From assembly GCA_900170005.1 (NCBI GenBank), contig LT827128.1, positions 3,654,168 to 3,718,167 on the forward strand: a stretch of 64,000 nucleotides of DNA, in the 5' to 3' direction. Under the pieces are notes generated by a model that saw only the letters and a program-made list of their open reading frames with translations, did no database searches and was not told the DNA's origin. This DNA comes from Gordonibacter massiliensis (ex Traore et al. 2017) (GTDB taxonomy: Bacteria > Actinomycetota > Coriobacteriia > Coriobacteriales > Eggerthellaceae). This document shows, in pieces, positions 36,128-45,342 of the stretch (the first letter of the stretch is position 1; every line of letters begins with the position of its first letter). Made by a program: the position numbers and the translations under genes.

Positions 36128-36619
36128 TTACCGCCCGAGGCGCCGCGCGCCCTTGCCGCGCACCTCGTCCAGATCGACGGCCCAGATGGCGGTTTCGTCT
36201 ATCTCGCGGGCGATGCCCTCGCCGATCTTGTCCTTGTGCTCGGGCAGGTACTTCATGCACAGCGCCACGAGCACCTTGCGCATGGCGGCGCCGTCCTCCA
36301 CGCGGCGCACGCGCCCGCGCGCGATGACCGAGGCGAAGCGGGTGGTGAAGAACTCGTCCTCGTAGCAGGGCTCCACCTCGGTGGCCACCGTCACGCACAC
36401 GCGCTCGTCGCGCGCGAAGTTCTCCAGCTTGTGCCCGCCTGCGTTCGTGGTATGGAAGCACAGCGCGCCGTCCATCATCACGTAGGACAGCGGCACGCCG
36501 TAGGGCATGCCGTCCGCATCGACGGTGGACACGACGCAGAACTCGCCCGCATCCAGTATCTCGCGCGCTTCGGCCTCGGTGAGCTCGCGGTCCGCCGCGC
36601 GCATGGGGTAGTCGATCAT
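36128..36619 (-). CDS. pyridoxamine 5'-phosphate oxidase family (NimA-like) flavoprotein
   Basis: 163 residues of the split-barrel FMN-binding fold: EFCVVSTVDADGMPYGVPLS near residue 26, the core strand ALCFHTTNAGGHKLENF, and VEPCYEDEFFTTRFASVIARG. Members bind FMN or heme and include 5-nitroimidazole reductases; the substrate here is unknown. ATG at 36619 follows AAGGAGACAACC. Monocistronic, convergent with the pseudogene region. Confidence 0.85.
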   Translation of the reverse strand: MIDYPMRAADRELTEAEAREILDAGEFCVVSTVDADGMPYGVPLSYVMMDGALCFHTTNAGGHKLENFARDERVCVTVATEVEPCYEDEFFTTRFASVIARGRVRRVEDGAAMRKVLVALCMKYLPEHKDKIGEGIAREIDETAIWAVDLDEVRGKGARRLGR

Positions 36620-36920
36620 GGGTTGTCTCCTTCGCGGTGCCTTGTTGGGTGCCGAGATCGCCTTCGTTCGTCGGGGTCATTATAGCCGATGGGGAAGGGG
36701 CGCGATGCGTCGCGTGTCCGACGTCCGCTCGACCGTTTGCCCGCCGGTCTTCGGGCCGGTCCCGTCCTGCGCCGGCTTCGCGCAAAAACCATCGTTTGTT
36801 CGCTGTTTGTGGACGGCGTGCGTCGGCGAATGCTGCTAGAATGGCATCGACACCTTACCGCGCTGCAACTTACTTATAAACACCTTCTGGCGCATGACTG
36901 ACTGATTCGAGGCACAAGAT
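36620..36920. other. divergent gap upstream of dnaE
   Basis: Shared control region of the PPOX-family gene and dnaE. The stretch 36784-36826 resembles the region upstream of ychF (57112-57150): both have AAAAA, GCTGTTT, then GACGGCGT, followed by TGCTA-N-ATGG with a possible -10. No gene is seen. Confidence 0.4.
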
Positions 36921-39900
36921 ATGGCATTCGTCCATTTGCACAACCACACGGAGTACTCCCTTCTCGACGGGCATACGCACATTTACGACATGGTGAAGCG
37001 CGCCGCCGATCTCGGCATGCCCGCCGTGGCCATCTCCGATCACGGCGTGATGTCGGGCGTGCCGCAGCTGTGCGAGATGTGCGACAAGGTGGAGGAGGAA
37101 ACCGGCAAGCGCGTCAAGCCCATCTACGGCTGCGAGGTGTACTTCACCACCGACGAGGAGCTCAAGCGCGACGGCAAGCCGAAGCTCTACCACCTGCTTT
37201 TGCTGGCCAAGACGAACGAGGGCTACCACAACCTGGTGAAGCTGGTCAGCGAGTCGCACGTGGACAACTTCTACTACAAGCCGCGCACCACGTTCAGCAT
37301 GCTGCAGAAGTACGGCAAGGGCATCATCGGCTCGTCGGCGTGCATCGCGGGCATCATCCCGAAGCTCTTGGACAACCGCCAGTTCGACGACGCCGTGGCG
37401 TGGGCCAACAAGTTCGCCAGCTGCTTCGAGCCGGGCGACTTCTACATCGAGCTGCAGAACCAGGGCATCCGCACCGACGCCGGGTTCACGCAGACCGAGC
37501 TCAACGGCATGCTCACCGACGTGGCGAAGGCGGCCGGTCTCAAGACCATCGCCACGAACGACTTCCACTACCTCACGAAGGAAGACGCGAAGGCCCAGGA
37601 CTACATGCTGTGCGTCGCCCAGGGCGCCGCCGTGAACGACGAGAAGCGCATGCGCTTCGAGAACGACCAGTTCTACATGAAGACCGAAGAGGAAATGCGC
37701 GAGGCGCTGAAGGACTTCCCTGAGGCCTGCGACAACACGGTGGAGCTGGCGGAGAAGGTGAACGTGGTGCTGGAGCGCGACTCCATCCTGCCGCGCTTCC
37801 CGTTGCCCGAGGGCGAGACCGAGGAGAGCTATTTCCGCCGCCGCGTGCAGGAGGGCCTGGTCAAGCACTACGGCAGCCCCGTTCCACAGGAGGCGCAGGA
37901 GCGCGCCGACTACGAGATGGGCATCATCATCCAGCAGGGCTTCCCGGCGTACTTCCTCATCGTGCAGGAGTACATCGAGTGGGCGCGCAGCCAGGGCATC
38001 GGCGTGGGGCCGGGCCGCGGTTCGGCCGCAGGCGCCATCGTGGCCTACGCCATGGACATCACCGCGCTCGACCCGCTGTCCAACGGCCTGCTGTTCGAGC
38101 GATTCCTGTCGCCCGAGCGCGTGGAGATGCCCGATATCGACGTCGACTTCGAGCAGGGCCGCCGCGAAGAGGTTATCAACCACATCAAAGACGTGTACGG
38201 CGAGGACCACGTGTCCCAGGTCATCACGTTCGGCACCTTGCAGGCGAAGAACGCCGTGCGCGACGCCGCGCGCGTGCTGGACTACCCGTACAACACCGGC
38301 GACCGCATCTGCAAGCTGATCGGCGACGAGCTGGGCATCACCATCGACAAGGCGCTGGCCACGAACCCCGACCTGAAGAAGGCGTACGAGACCGAGGAGG
38401 ACGTGAAGGCCGTCATCGACGCCGCGAAGTCCATCGAAGGCCACGTGCGCGGCGAGGGCGTGCACGCGTGTGCCACCATCATCTGCCGCGACCCCATGAG
38501 CGACCACGTGCCCATGAAGCGCGACACCAAGGGCGGCGGCATCATCACCCAGTACGACGGCCATTACACGCCCGAGCTGGGCCTGCTGAAAATGGACTTC
38601 CTGGGTCTGCGCACGCTCGACGTGCTCACCATCGCGTGCAACAACATCGAGAAGCGCTTCGGCACGAAGATCATCCCCGAGGACATCCCCATCGACGACG
38701 AGGCCGCCTTCAAGCTCATGCAGTCCGGCAACATGGACGGCCTGTTCCAGGTGGAGGGCGCGCTGTACGTGAGCCTGTTCGCACGGCTCCCTCCCACGCG
38801 CTTCTCCGACGTCGTGGCCTCCATCGCGCTCAACCGCCCGGGCCCGCTGGAGTCCGGCATGGTGGACGACTACGTGAAGGTGGCCAGCGGCAAGACGCCG
38901 GTGCACTACTACGACGACCGTCTGCGCCCGCTGCTCGAGGAAACGTACGGCACCATGGTCTACCAAGAGCAGATCATGCAGATCTCCATGGTCATGAGCG
39001 GGTTCTCGGCCGGCAAGGCCGACAAGCTGCGCAAGGCCATGGGCAAGAAGAAGCTCGACATCATGCGCCAGCTCCAGGAGGACTGGAACAACGGCGCCGT
39101 GGAGAACGGCTTCTCGCTGGCCATCGCCAAGCAGATCTGGGAGGACGCCGAGAAGTTCGCTAAGTACGCGTTCAACAAATCGCACTCGGCCGCCTACGCC
39201 ATCCTGGTCATGCGCACGGCGTACCTGAAGGCGCACTATCCGAACGACTTCATGGCCGCCGTGCTGTCATCCTACATGGGCAACACCGACCGCCTGATCC
39301 GCTACATCGCCAGCTGCAACCACTCGGGCATTCCCGTGCTGCCGCCGGACATCAACTCGTCCAACGCCGAGTTCACCCCCACCGACGAGGGCGTGCGCTT
39401 CGGCTTGGTGGGCGTGCGCGGCGTGGGCGCGAACGTGGCCGAGGCCATCATCGAGGAGCGCGAGGCGAACGGCCCGTACACGTCGCTGCACGACTTCGTG
39501 AACCGCCTGGACGCGAAGTGCTACAACCGCAAGACGCTCGAAGCGCTCATCAAGGGCGGGGCGTTCGACTCCACGGGCTACACGCGCAAGCAGCTCATGT
39601 ACTTCGTGGACGAGACGCCGCTTCTGGAGGGCGCCTCCAAGCGCCAGAAGGACCGCGACATGGGGCAGGTGTCCATGTTCGACTTGTTCGGAGACGACCC
39701 GGATTCGGGCTTCGAGGAAGAGGTTCCCGAGCCCGACGGCGTGGAGTGGCCGAAGCGCCAGCTGCTGTCGTTCGAGAAGGAGATCATGAAGATCTACGTC
39801 TCGGACCACCCGCTGCGCCCGTACGAGGGCACCATCTCGCGCATGACGAAGTTCCAGCTGGGCGACTTGGCCGAGCGCACGAAGGAGATCAAGTCCGCCA

Positions 39901-40385
39901 CGTTCGTGGGCATGGTGTCCGGCGTGGTGACGAAGCTCACGAAGCGCGGCACGAAGATGGCCACGTTCACGCTGGAGGACACGACGGGGCACATCGAGTG
40001 CATTTGCTTCAAGTACGAGGAGAACGCCGAGGCCATCCAAGAGGACGCCATCGTCAAGATCAAGGGCAAGTTCGAGCACAGCGACCGCGGCAACCAGATC
40101 ATGGCGTTCGAAGTGGAGGCCATCGAGCTGAACGAAGCCGACGCGCGCCCCTCGCACCTGGAGCTGAAGGTGTCGTCGTCCGACATGGATTCGACGACGT
40201 CGCTGCGGTTGAACCGCATATTGAAGTCGTATCCGGGCCGCGATGGCGTGGTGCTGTTCGTGAACCAGGGCGACGGCCGCAAGTTCCGCGCCGAGCTCCC
40301 GGTGACGGTGGATTCGGGCAACGCCATCATGAAGTCGGAGCTGCAGGAGCTGTTCGGCCGGCCCGTGTGGACGAAGGCATCCTGA
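36921..40385 (+). CDS. dnaE: DNA polymerase III subunit alpha
   Basis: Replicative polymerase of 1154 residues, the DnaE1 length. The PHP domain opens with FVHLHNHTEYSLLDG (about 3-17); the palm region shows GPGRGSAAGA near residue 362 and PDIDVDFEQGRREEV near 403; a helix-hairpin-helix and an OB-fold close the protein (about 990-1080). ATG 36921 lacks a strong ribosome site. Metal-binding residues of the PHP domain look kept, so proofreading or pyrophosphatase activity there is possible. Confidence 0.98.
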   Translation: MAFVHLHNHTEYSLLDGHTHIYDMVKRAADLGMPAVAISDHGVMSGVPQLCEMCDKVEEETGKRVKPIYGCEVYFTTDEELKRDGKPKLYHLLLLAKTNEGYHNLVKLVSESHVDNFYYKPRTTFSMLQKYGKGIIGSSACIAGIIPKLLDNRQFDDAVAWANKFASCFEPGDFYIELQNQGIRTDAGFTQTELNGMLTDVAKAAGLKTIATNDFHYLTKEDAKAQDYMLCVAQGAAVNDEKRMRFENDQFYMKTEEEMREALKDFPEACDNTVELAEKVNVVLERDSILPRFPLPEGETEESYFRRRVQEGLVKHYGSPVPQEAQERADYEMGIIIQQGFPAYFLIVQEYIEWARSQGIGVGPGRGSAAGAIVAYAMDITALDPLSNGLLFERFLSPERVEMPDIDVDFEQGRREEVINHIKDVYGEDHVSQVITFGTLQAKNAVRDAARVLDYPYNTGDRICKLIGDELGITIDKALATNPDLKKAYETEEDVKAVIDAAKSIEGHVRGEGVHACATIICRDPMSDHVPMKRDTKGGGIITQYDGHYTPELGLLKMDFLGLRTLDVLTIACNNIEKRFGTKIIPEDIPIDDEAAFKLMQSGNMDGLFQVEGALYVSLFARLPPTRFSDVVASIALNRPGPLESGMVDDYVKVASGKTPVHYYDDRLRPLLEETYGTMVYQEQIMQISMVMSGFSAGKADKLRKAMGKKKLDIMRQLQEDWNNGAVENGFSLAIAKQIWEDAEKFAKYAFNKSHSAAYAILVMRTAYLKAHYPNDFMAAVLSSYMGNTDRLIRYIASCNHSGIPVLPPDINSSNAEFTPTDEGVRFGLVGVRGVGANVAEAIIEEREANGPYTSLHDFVNRLDAKCYNRKTLEALIKGGAFDSTGYTRKQLMYFVDETPLLEGASKRQKDRDMGQVSMFDLFGDDPDSGFEEEVPEPDGVEWPKRQLLSFEKEIMKIYVSDHPLRPYEGTISRMTKFQLGDLAERTKEIKSATFVGMVSGVVTKLTKRGTKMATFTLEDTTGHIECICFKYEENAEAIQEDAIVKIKGKFEHSDRGNQIMAFEVEAIELNEADARPSHLELKVSSSDMDSTTSLRLNRILKSYPGRDGVVLFVNQGDGRKFRAELPVTVDSGNAIMKSELQELFGRPVWTKAS

Positions 40386-40475
40386 CGCCTGTGCGGCCTT
40401 CGCTCGGAGCGACGGGGGCGGGCGCGTTTCGCCGCTTTGCCGGACCGACGGGGAAGTAAACAATTTGGCAAGAGC

Positions 40476-40512
40476 AAGCGGCCGCGCTTCGCAGCGCGGC
40501 CGCTTTCGTTTA
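40476..40512 (+). terminator. dnaE terminator
   Basis: AAGCGGCCGCGC (40476-40487) pairs with GCGCGGCCGCTT (40494-40505), loop TTCGCA, then TTCGTTT. It ends just before the truA start. Confidence 0.8.
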
Positions 40513-40526
40513 TGATGGATCGCATC

Positions 40527-41387
40527 ATGACTCAGACTACCCAACATAACGGGCCTCGCTCGGCATCGGCCGCAGCGCAGGCAGCGGACGCCTCGACCGT
40601 CGACGACGGCGGGCGCCCCGTGCGCGAGCACACGCTCGCGCTCACCCTCTCGTACAACGGCGCCCCGTTCTCGGGGTTTGCGCGCCAGCCGGGGCAGCTC
40701 ACCGTGCAGGGCGACGTGGAGGCGGCGCTCGAGCTGCTGTTCCGCCGTCCCGTGGAGACGACCTGCGCCGGCCGCACCGATGCGGGCGTGCACGCGCTCG
40801 GCCAGGTGGTGAGCTTCGACGTCGACGACCTCGACATCGCCGGGCGATCGCTGCCCAGCTTGCGGCGCTCGCTCAACGCGCTCACGAACGACGCCATCAC
40901 GGTGCGCGAGGTCGAACCCAAGCAGAAGGGCTTCTCGGCCCGCTTCGACGCCCAGGCGCGCGAGTACCATTACCACCTGTGCGTCGACAGCACGGCGCCC
41001 ATCTTCATGAGGGACTTCTCGTGGTTCGTGCCGGGCGGATTGGACCTGTCGGCCATGGAGGCCGGCGCGCAGTATTTGCTGGGCGAGCACGACTTCAAGA
41101 GCTTCTGCATGGCCGCGTCGGCCGAGGGCAAGCCCACGTGCCGCAACGTGCGCGAGATATCGTTCCATCCCGAAACCGTCATGGGCGAGAACCTTCTCAC
41201 CATCAAAGTGGTGGGCAACGCCTTCCTTCACTCCATGGTGCGCACGATGGTGGGCACGCTCGTGATGATAGGCCGCGGGCAGCGTCCGGCATCGTGGGTG
41301 GGCGAGGTGCTGGAGGCCCGCGACAGGCAGGCCGCCGGCGAGAACGCGCCCGCCCAAGGGCTCGTGTTCTGGCGCGTGATCTACTAG
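40527..41387 (+). CDS. truA: tRNA pseudouridine(38-40) synthase
   Basis: Isomerises uridines 38-40 in the anticodon arm. The catalytic Asp is in CAGRTDAGVHALGQ, with SYNGAPFSGFARQPG before it and FLHSMVRTMVGTLV near the end. I start at ATG 40527 (MTQTTQHNG), after the dnaE terminator; ATG 40512 is possible. The first about 35 residues are an unusual Ala/Ser/Thr-rich extension ahead of the core. Length 286 residues. Confidence 0.95.
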   Translation: MTQTTQHNGPRSASAAAQAADASTVDDGGRPVREHTLALTLSYNGAPFSGFARQPGQLTVQGDVEAALELLFRRPVETTCAGRTDAGVHALGQVVSFDVDDLDIAGRSLPSLRRSLNALTNDAITVREVEPKQKGFSARFDAQAREYHYHLCVDSTAPIFMRDFSWFVPGGLDLSAMEAGAQYLLGEHDFKSFCMAASAEGKPTCRNVREISFHPETVMGENLLTIKVVGNAFLHSMVRTMVGTLVMIGRGQRPASWVGEVLEARDRQAAGENAPAQGLVFWRVIY

Positions 41388-41572
41388 ATTCCGAAAACGG
41401 GCTCGCCTGGAGAACGCGTCGTGTTGTCTGCGAGTGCGCGACGCCATCTTCCTCGAACGGCCTTCCTCGTTGCCCAAAAGGTTTATAGAGCAGGGGATCG
41501 CATTGCCGAATCTGCGTGATATACTGGGGCGATGCCGCAAAGGCCGATCCGCGGCGAAGAGAGGTTCAGATC

Positions 41573-42973
41573 GTGTTCGGAAACACCGCTGAGAAGCGTA
41601 TCGCGCGCGAAGCCGACAAGGTCGCATCTATGAAAGAGGATCTGGATGCGCTCTCGTGGGGGCGCGTGCTCGACATAGGCAAGCAGCTCCAGGCCAAGGG
41701 ATCCGACGAGGCCGACCTGGGGGCCGAGCTCGTTTCCATCGCCCAAGCCAATCTGTCGCTCGCCACGCGTCTGGGCATCGATCCCGCGCCGCCCGAAAGC
41801 CGCGTGATGGCGTCGGGCATGGAGATCGTGGAGGGCGGTTTGGCCGAAGCGGCTTTGGAGGACGCCTCGAACCTTCCCGCCGCGGAAGCCGCATGCGGGT
41901 TCGCGGCTGGCGTGGAGACGCCGGCATCGGCCGAGGAACCGATCGTGCGCACGGGGTTCGAGGCGGGCGCGGCGATCGAAGGCGGCGAGGCTGCCACGTT
42001 CGATCCGCAAGAGCCCCCGCAGGTTCCCGCGTTCCGCTCGAAAACCGAGCTCCCCCTCGTCATCATGCCGTCGCAGGGTCATGTCGTCGAGCCGCGCGGC
42101 GAGCACGCACCCGCCTTGGAGCGGGGGGAAGAGGATGTCGCGGGCGGGGATCGGGCGATCGACGGCCCTTCATGCGCCTTGACGGGCGAGGGGGAGGCCG
42201 GCACGTTGACCGGACTTGGCGCGGAAGGCGGGGTTGGCGACGCTCCTTCGGCGCTGTCGGCCGAGGACGGAAGCGTGGCGGAGGATGCGGAGCCTTTCGA
42301 CCCCGAGCCCGCGCCGGATCCGATGCCGCGTGTTTCCGAGCTCGACGCGTTGGAGCCGCGACGGCCCGCAGAGGACGATGGGCCCGCAGTGTCTGCGGGA
42401 GATCCCGAGCTCGTGCAATCTGCGGAAGATCCCGGGTCCGTGCAACCTGCGACGGAGTTTGGGTTCGTGCGGCCTGCGGCGGAACCAGAGTCGATGTATC
42501 CTGCGGAGAAGCACGAAATCGAGCAGACCGCGCTGGAACCGGAGCCCGCCCACCCCGCCTTGGAGCTCGATTCCGTGCAGCCTGCGGCGGAAACCGAGCC
42601 CGTGCGCAGCGCAGCGGAGGCCGAATACGCGGCGGGGGTCGAATCTGCAGTGGAGCCCGAGACTGCGCGGGCCGTCGATGAGGCGGAACCCGTTCCGTCC
42701 GACGCGGCGTCGGCCCCTGATCGACCTGCTGATGCGCAGGGGTCTCATCGACCTGCGGACGCGGTGGCATCCTGCGCCGACGCGCCGACGTTCTGCGCGA
42801 ACGACGCGTCTCGTCCCGCCGACGAAGCCGACGCGTGCGATGCCGACGAGCGTTCGTCGCGAAAGCGGTTCGCGCGGTTCCGTCATTTGTACGAAAGCCG
42901 CGACGGGGCCCTGTGCGTGTTCGAGGACGAGCACGGGCATCTGATGGCGGTGGACGCCTCCAAGCTCGCCTAA
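41573..42973 (+). CDS. acidic Glu/Pro/Ala-rich repetitive protein
   Basis: About 466 residues, no recognised family. GTG 41573 (VFGNTAEKRIAREADK) follows GAGAGG. Residues 1-80 look helical and folded. The middle (about 270-400) is a degenerate repeat of the form QPAxEPExV, acidic and proline-rich, surely disordered. The C-terminus FRHLYESRDGALCVFEDEHG is again folded. No signal peptide or membrane helix. It may be a cytoplasmic scaffold; function unknown. Confidence 0.7.
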   Translation: MFGNTAEKRIAREADKVASMKEDLDALSWGRVLDIGKQLQAKGSDEADLGAELVSIAQANLSLATRLGIDPAPPESRVMASGMEIVEGGLAEAALEDASNLPAAEAACGFAAGVETPASAEEPIVRTGFEAGAAIEGGEAATFDPQEPPQVPAFRSKTELPLVIMPSQGHVVEPRGEHAPALERGEEDVAGGDRAIDGPSCALTGEGEAGTLTGLGAEGGVGDAPSALSAEDGSVAEDAEPFDPEPAPDPMPRVSELDALEPRRPAEDDGPAVSAGDPELVQSAEDPGSVQPATEFGFVRPAAEPESMYPAEKHEIEQTALEPEPAHPALELDSVQPAAETEPVRSAAEAEYAAGVESAVEPETARAVDEAEPVPSDAASAPDRPADAQGSHRPADAVASCADAPTFCANDASRPADEADACDADERSSRKRFARFRHLYESRDGALCVFEDEHGHLMAVDASKLA

Positions 42974-42999
42974 CGTTCGCGCGCATGTTCGGCAGGTTA

Positions 43000-43027
43000 T
43001 TGGCAATCCGCGAATAATGGATATAAT
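43000..43027 (+). promoter_or_regulatory. strong promoter of the radical SAM fusion gene
   Basis: TTGGCA (43000-43005), 16-bp spacer, TATAAT (43022-43027), 41 bases before the start codon. Confidence 0.75.
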
Positions 43028-43068
43028 CCTATAAGAATGAGAATCCTGCGAGAAAGGGCGCCCCTTCT

Positions 43069-45081
43069 ATGTCGTCATGCTCCGTGCCCGGTCAGAAGCG
43101 CCGCGTGTTCAAGGATGCGGGCCGGGTGTGCCCGGTGGACTACCGTTTGCTCCCCGACGCCTTCGCCGGCGAGCCGGAATGCGCGTGCGACGTGCTGTAC
43201 GTGGTGGGCGGCCTGTACGGCAACCCGTTCGCACTGGACGCCGTCGACGCGCTGGCGGCCGCCGAGCAGGGGGACGTGCGCGTCGTGCTGAACGGCGATA
43301 TGCACTGGTTCGACAAGACGGCGGAGAACTTCGCCGCGCTCGAGCGGCGGGCGGCGCGTTACACGCCGCTCGTGGGCAACGTGGAGGCCGAGCTGCGCCG
43401 GCAGGCAGACGTGGGCGTGGGGTGCGGATGCGCCTACCCGGATTGCACGGGCGACGACGCGGTGAGCCGTTCGAACCGCATTCACAAGAAGCTGTCCGAG
43501 GCCGTGGACGCCCGCCCCGAGCTCAAGGAGCTGCTGGTCGGCCGCCCCGCCACGGCGACGGTGGGCGTGGCGGGCCGGAAGGTGGCCGTGACCCACGGCG
43601 ATGAGCAGCTGATCGGCGGCTGGGCTTGCTCGCGCGAATCTTTGCAGGACGTCTTGCGCCAAGACGAGCTCGACCGGTGGATGGCCGCCAACAGCGTGGA
43701 CGTGCTGGCCACCACGCACACGTGCGCGCCTGCGGCGCTCGCGCTCGCGCGGGGCCTCGTGGTGAACAACGGGGCCGCCGGCTTGCCGAACTTCGCCGGC
43801 CAGCGCTTCGGCCTGGTGGTGCGCGTGGCGACGACGCCGCATGCGGACGCGCTGTTCGGCGCGGAGCGCGACGGGCTTTACGTGGAGTGCGTGCCGCTGC
43901 GCTACGACCATGAGGCGTACCTTGCCTGGTTCGACGAGCTGTGGCCGGCGACGAGCCCGGCTGCGGTGTCGTACCGGTCGCGTATCGTGGAAGGTGCCGA
44001 CGACCATGTGGAGGACGCGCTGCTCGGCGGGTTCCGTCGCGGGCCGTCCGCCCGCGACGACGCACCGCCGCGCTGCTCGCGTGCGACGAAGGGCGACGTG
44101 GAGCTGGCGCTGGCGAGGCTCGTGTACTTCGAGGACGTGATGGACGACGCCTCGTGCCTGCGCACCGCGGGCGAGCCGTCGACAATCCAGGTCAACGTCA
44201 CCGCGCGCTGCAACCTGGCCTGCGCCCATTGCCACGTGGAGAGCGGGCCGCATCGCACCGAGGCCATGAGCCGCGCCGCGATGGAGGCCGTGCTGGCGGT
44301 GGCCGAGCGGCCCTGCATCGACACCGTCGACGTGACGGGCGGCGCTCCCGAGATGCACCCCGACCTCGCTTGGTTCATCGAGCGCGCGGCGGGCGCGGCG
44401 CGCGTCATGGTGCGCACGAATTTGGTGATCCTGCGCGATCCGGCCTACCGGCCGCTTTTGGACCGCTATGCCGAGCTGGGCGTGGAGGTGGTGGCCTCGC
44501 TGCCCAACGTGCACGACGCGCAGGCCGAGCAGCAGCGCGGCGGCGGCACGTTCGATCCCTCGATCGAGGTGCTGCGCGAGTTGAACGTCCGCGGCTACGG
44601 ATGCGACGGCCAACACGTGCTCGACCTGGTTTTCAACCCGCAGTGGCCCGTGCTGCCGCCCGACCAAGGCGAGCTGGAGGCCGTCTACCGCCGCCGCTTG
44701 GCCGAGCTGGACGCGTCGTTCGACCACCTGTTCGCCGTCGCGAACAACCCCATCGGGCGCTACGGCGCGCATCTTCTGGACACCGGGGAGTTCGACGGCT
44801 ACCTCGACCTGCTCATCGACAGCTTCAACCAACAAGCGTGCGCCGGCATGATGTGCCGCCGCCAGCTGTCGGTGGGGTGGGACGGACGCGTCTACGATTG
44901 CGACTTCAACCAAGCGCTCGGCTTGGCCGCCCGTCGCGAGGGCGGCGGCGACCGCACGATCTTCGATTACGCCGCCGATCCCGCGCTCCCGCTCGCGCGC
45001 GCGATCCGCTTCCGCAACCATTGCTACGCCTGCACCGCCGGCAGCGGCTCGAGCTGCGGCGGCACCATCGTGCAAGTGTAG
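43069..45081 (+). CDS. phosphoesterase-like domain fused to ArsS-type radical SAM enzyme
   Basis: A 670-residue two-part protein. The N-terminal about 330 residues resemble a calcineurin-type phosphoesterase (VVGGLYGNPFALDAV, LNGDMHWFD, VTHGDEQLIGG, ATTHTC). The C-terminal part has the SAM cluster C381-x3-C385-x2-C388 (CNLACAHC) followed by HVESGPHRTEAM, and the DUF3641 end CDFNQAL and YACTAGSGSSCGG, typical of the arsenosugar biosynthesis protein ArsS. No ars genes are nearby, so the product may be another modified sugar or lipid. The fusion is unusual. Confidence 0.82.
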   Translation: MSSCSVPGQKRRVFKDAGRVCPVDYRLLPDAFAGEPECACDVLYVVGGLYGNPFALDAVDALAAAEQGDVRVVLNGDMHWFDKTAENFAALERRAARYTPLVGNVEAELRRQADVGVGCGCAYPDCTGDDAVSRSNRIHKKLSEAVDARPELKELLVGRPATATVGVAGRKVAVTHGDEQLIGGWACSRESLQDVLRQDELDRWMAANSVDVLATTHTCAPAALALARGLVVNNGAAGLPNFAGQRFGLVVRVATTPHADALFGAERDGLYVECVPLRYDHEAYLAWFDELWPATSPAAVSYRSRIVEGADDHVEDALLGGFRRGPSARDDAPPRCSRATKGDVELALARLVYFEDVMDDASCLRTAGEPSTIQVNVTARCNLACAHCHVESGPHRTEAMSRAAMEAVLAVAERPCIDTVDVTGGAPEMHPDLAWFIERAAGAARVMVRTNLVILRDPAYRPLLDRYAELGVEVVASLPNVHDAQAEQQRGGGTFDPSIEVLRELNVRGYGCDGQHVLDLVFNPQWPVLPPDQGELEAVYRRRLAELDASFDHLFAVANNPIGRYGAHLLDTGEFDGYLDLLIDSFNQQACAGMMCRRQLSVGWDGRVYDCDFNQALGLAARREGGGDRTIFDYAADPALPLARAIRFRNHCYACTAGSGSSCGGTIVQV

Positions 45082-45149
45082 CGGCCGCCCCGAACGCCGG
45101 CGACCTTCGAGCCGACGGGCGGCTGTCCGCCCCGGACGCCGACCGTCTC

Positions 45150-45180
45150 CGTAGGGGCGGCCAAGCAGGCCGCCCCTACG
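45150..45180. repeat. CGTAGGGGCGGCC palindrome, also possible terminator
   Basis: CGTAGGGGCGGCC (45150-45162) and GGCCGCCCCTACG (45168-45180) form a perfect 13-bp stem with loop AAGCA, 68 bases after the radical SAM gene. The same end sequence borders the element at 46884-47029. Confidence 0.75.
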
Positions 45181-45199
45181 CGCTTCCGCTGTTTTATAG

Positions 45200-45226
45200 T
45201 TGACATGACATATTAGTGGATATAAT
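45200..45226 (+). promoter_or_regulatory. consensus promoter of the symporter gene
   Basis: TTGACA (45200-45205) and TATAAT (45221-45226) are both perfect, with a short 15-bp spacer. Confidence 0.75.
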
Positions 45227-45260
45227 CTAGTACTAGCCATGATCGATGATGATGATCGGG

Positions 45261-45288
45261 CCCGCCGCAGGTTCCCACCTGCGGCGGG
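45261..45288 (+). promoter_or_regulatory. 5'-UTR hairpin before the symporter gene
   Basis: CCCGCCGCAGG and CCTGCGGCGGG form a perfect 11-bp stem with loop TTCCCA, flanked by ATGATGATCGG and CATCATGATCGG. It lies between the promoter and the start codon and has no U run, so control by RNA processing or protein binding is more likely than termination. Confidence 0.5.
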
Positions 45289-45342
45289 AAACATCATGAT
45301 CGGCGCTCATGGATAGTGAAAACTGTCTTGAAAGAGGTTCGC

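Noticed and set aside
36870-39236. Minus-strand open frame of 788 codons opposite dnaE
   Set aside because: Antisense shadow of dnaE with biased composition; no ribosome site or domain.
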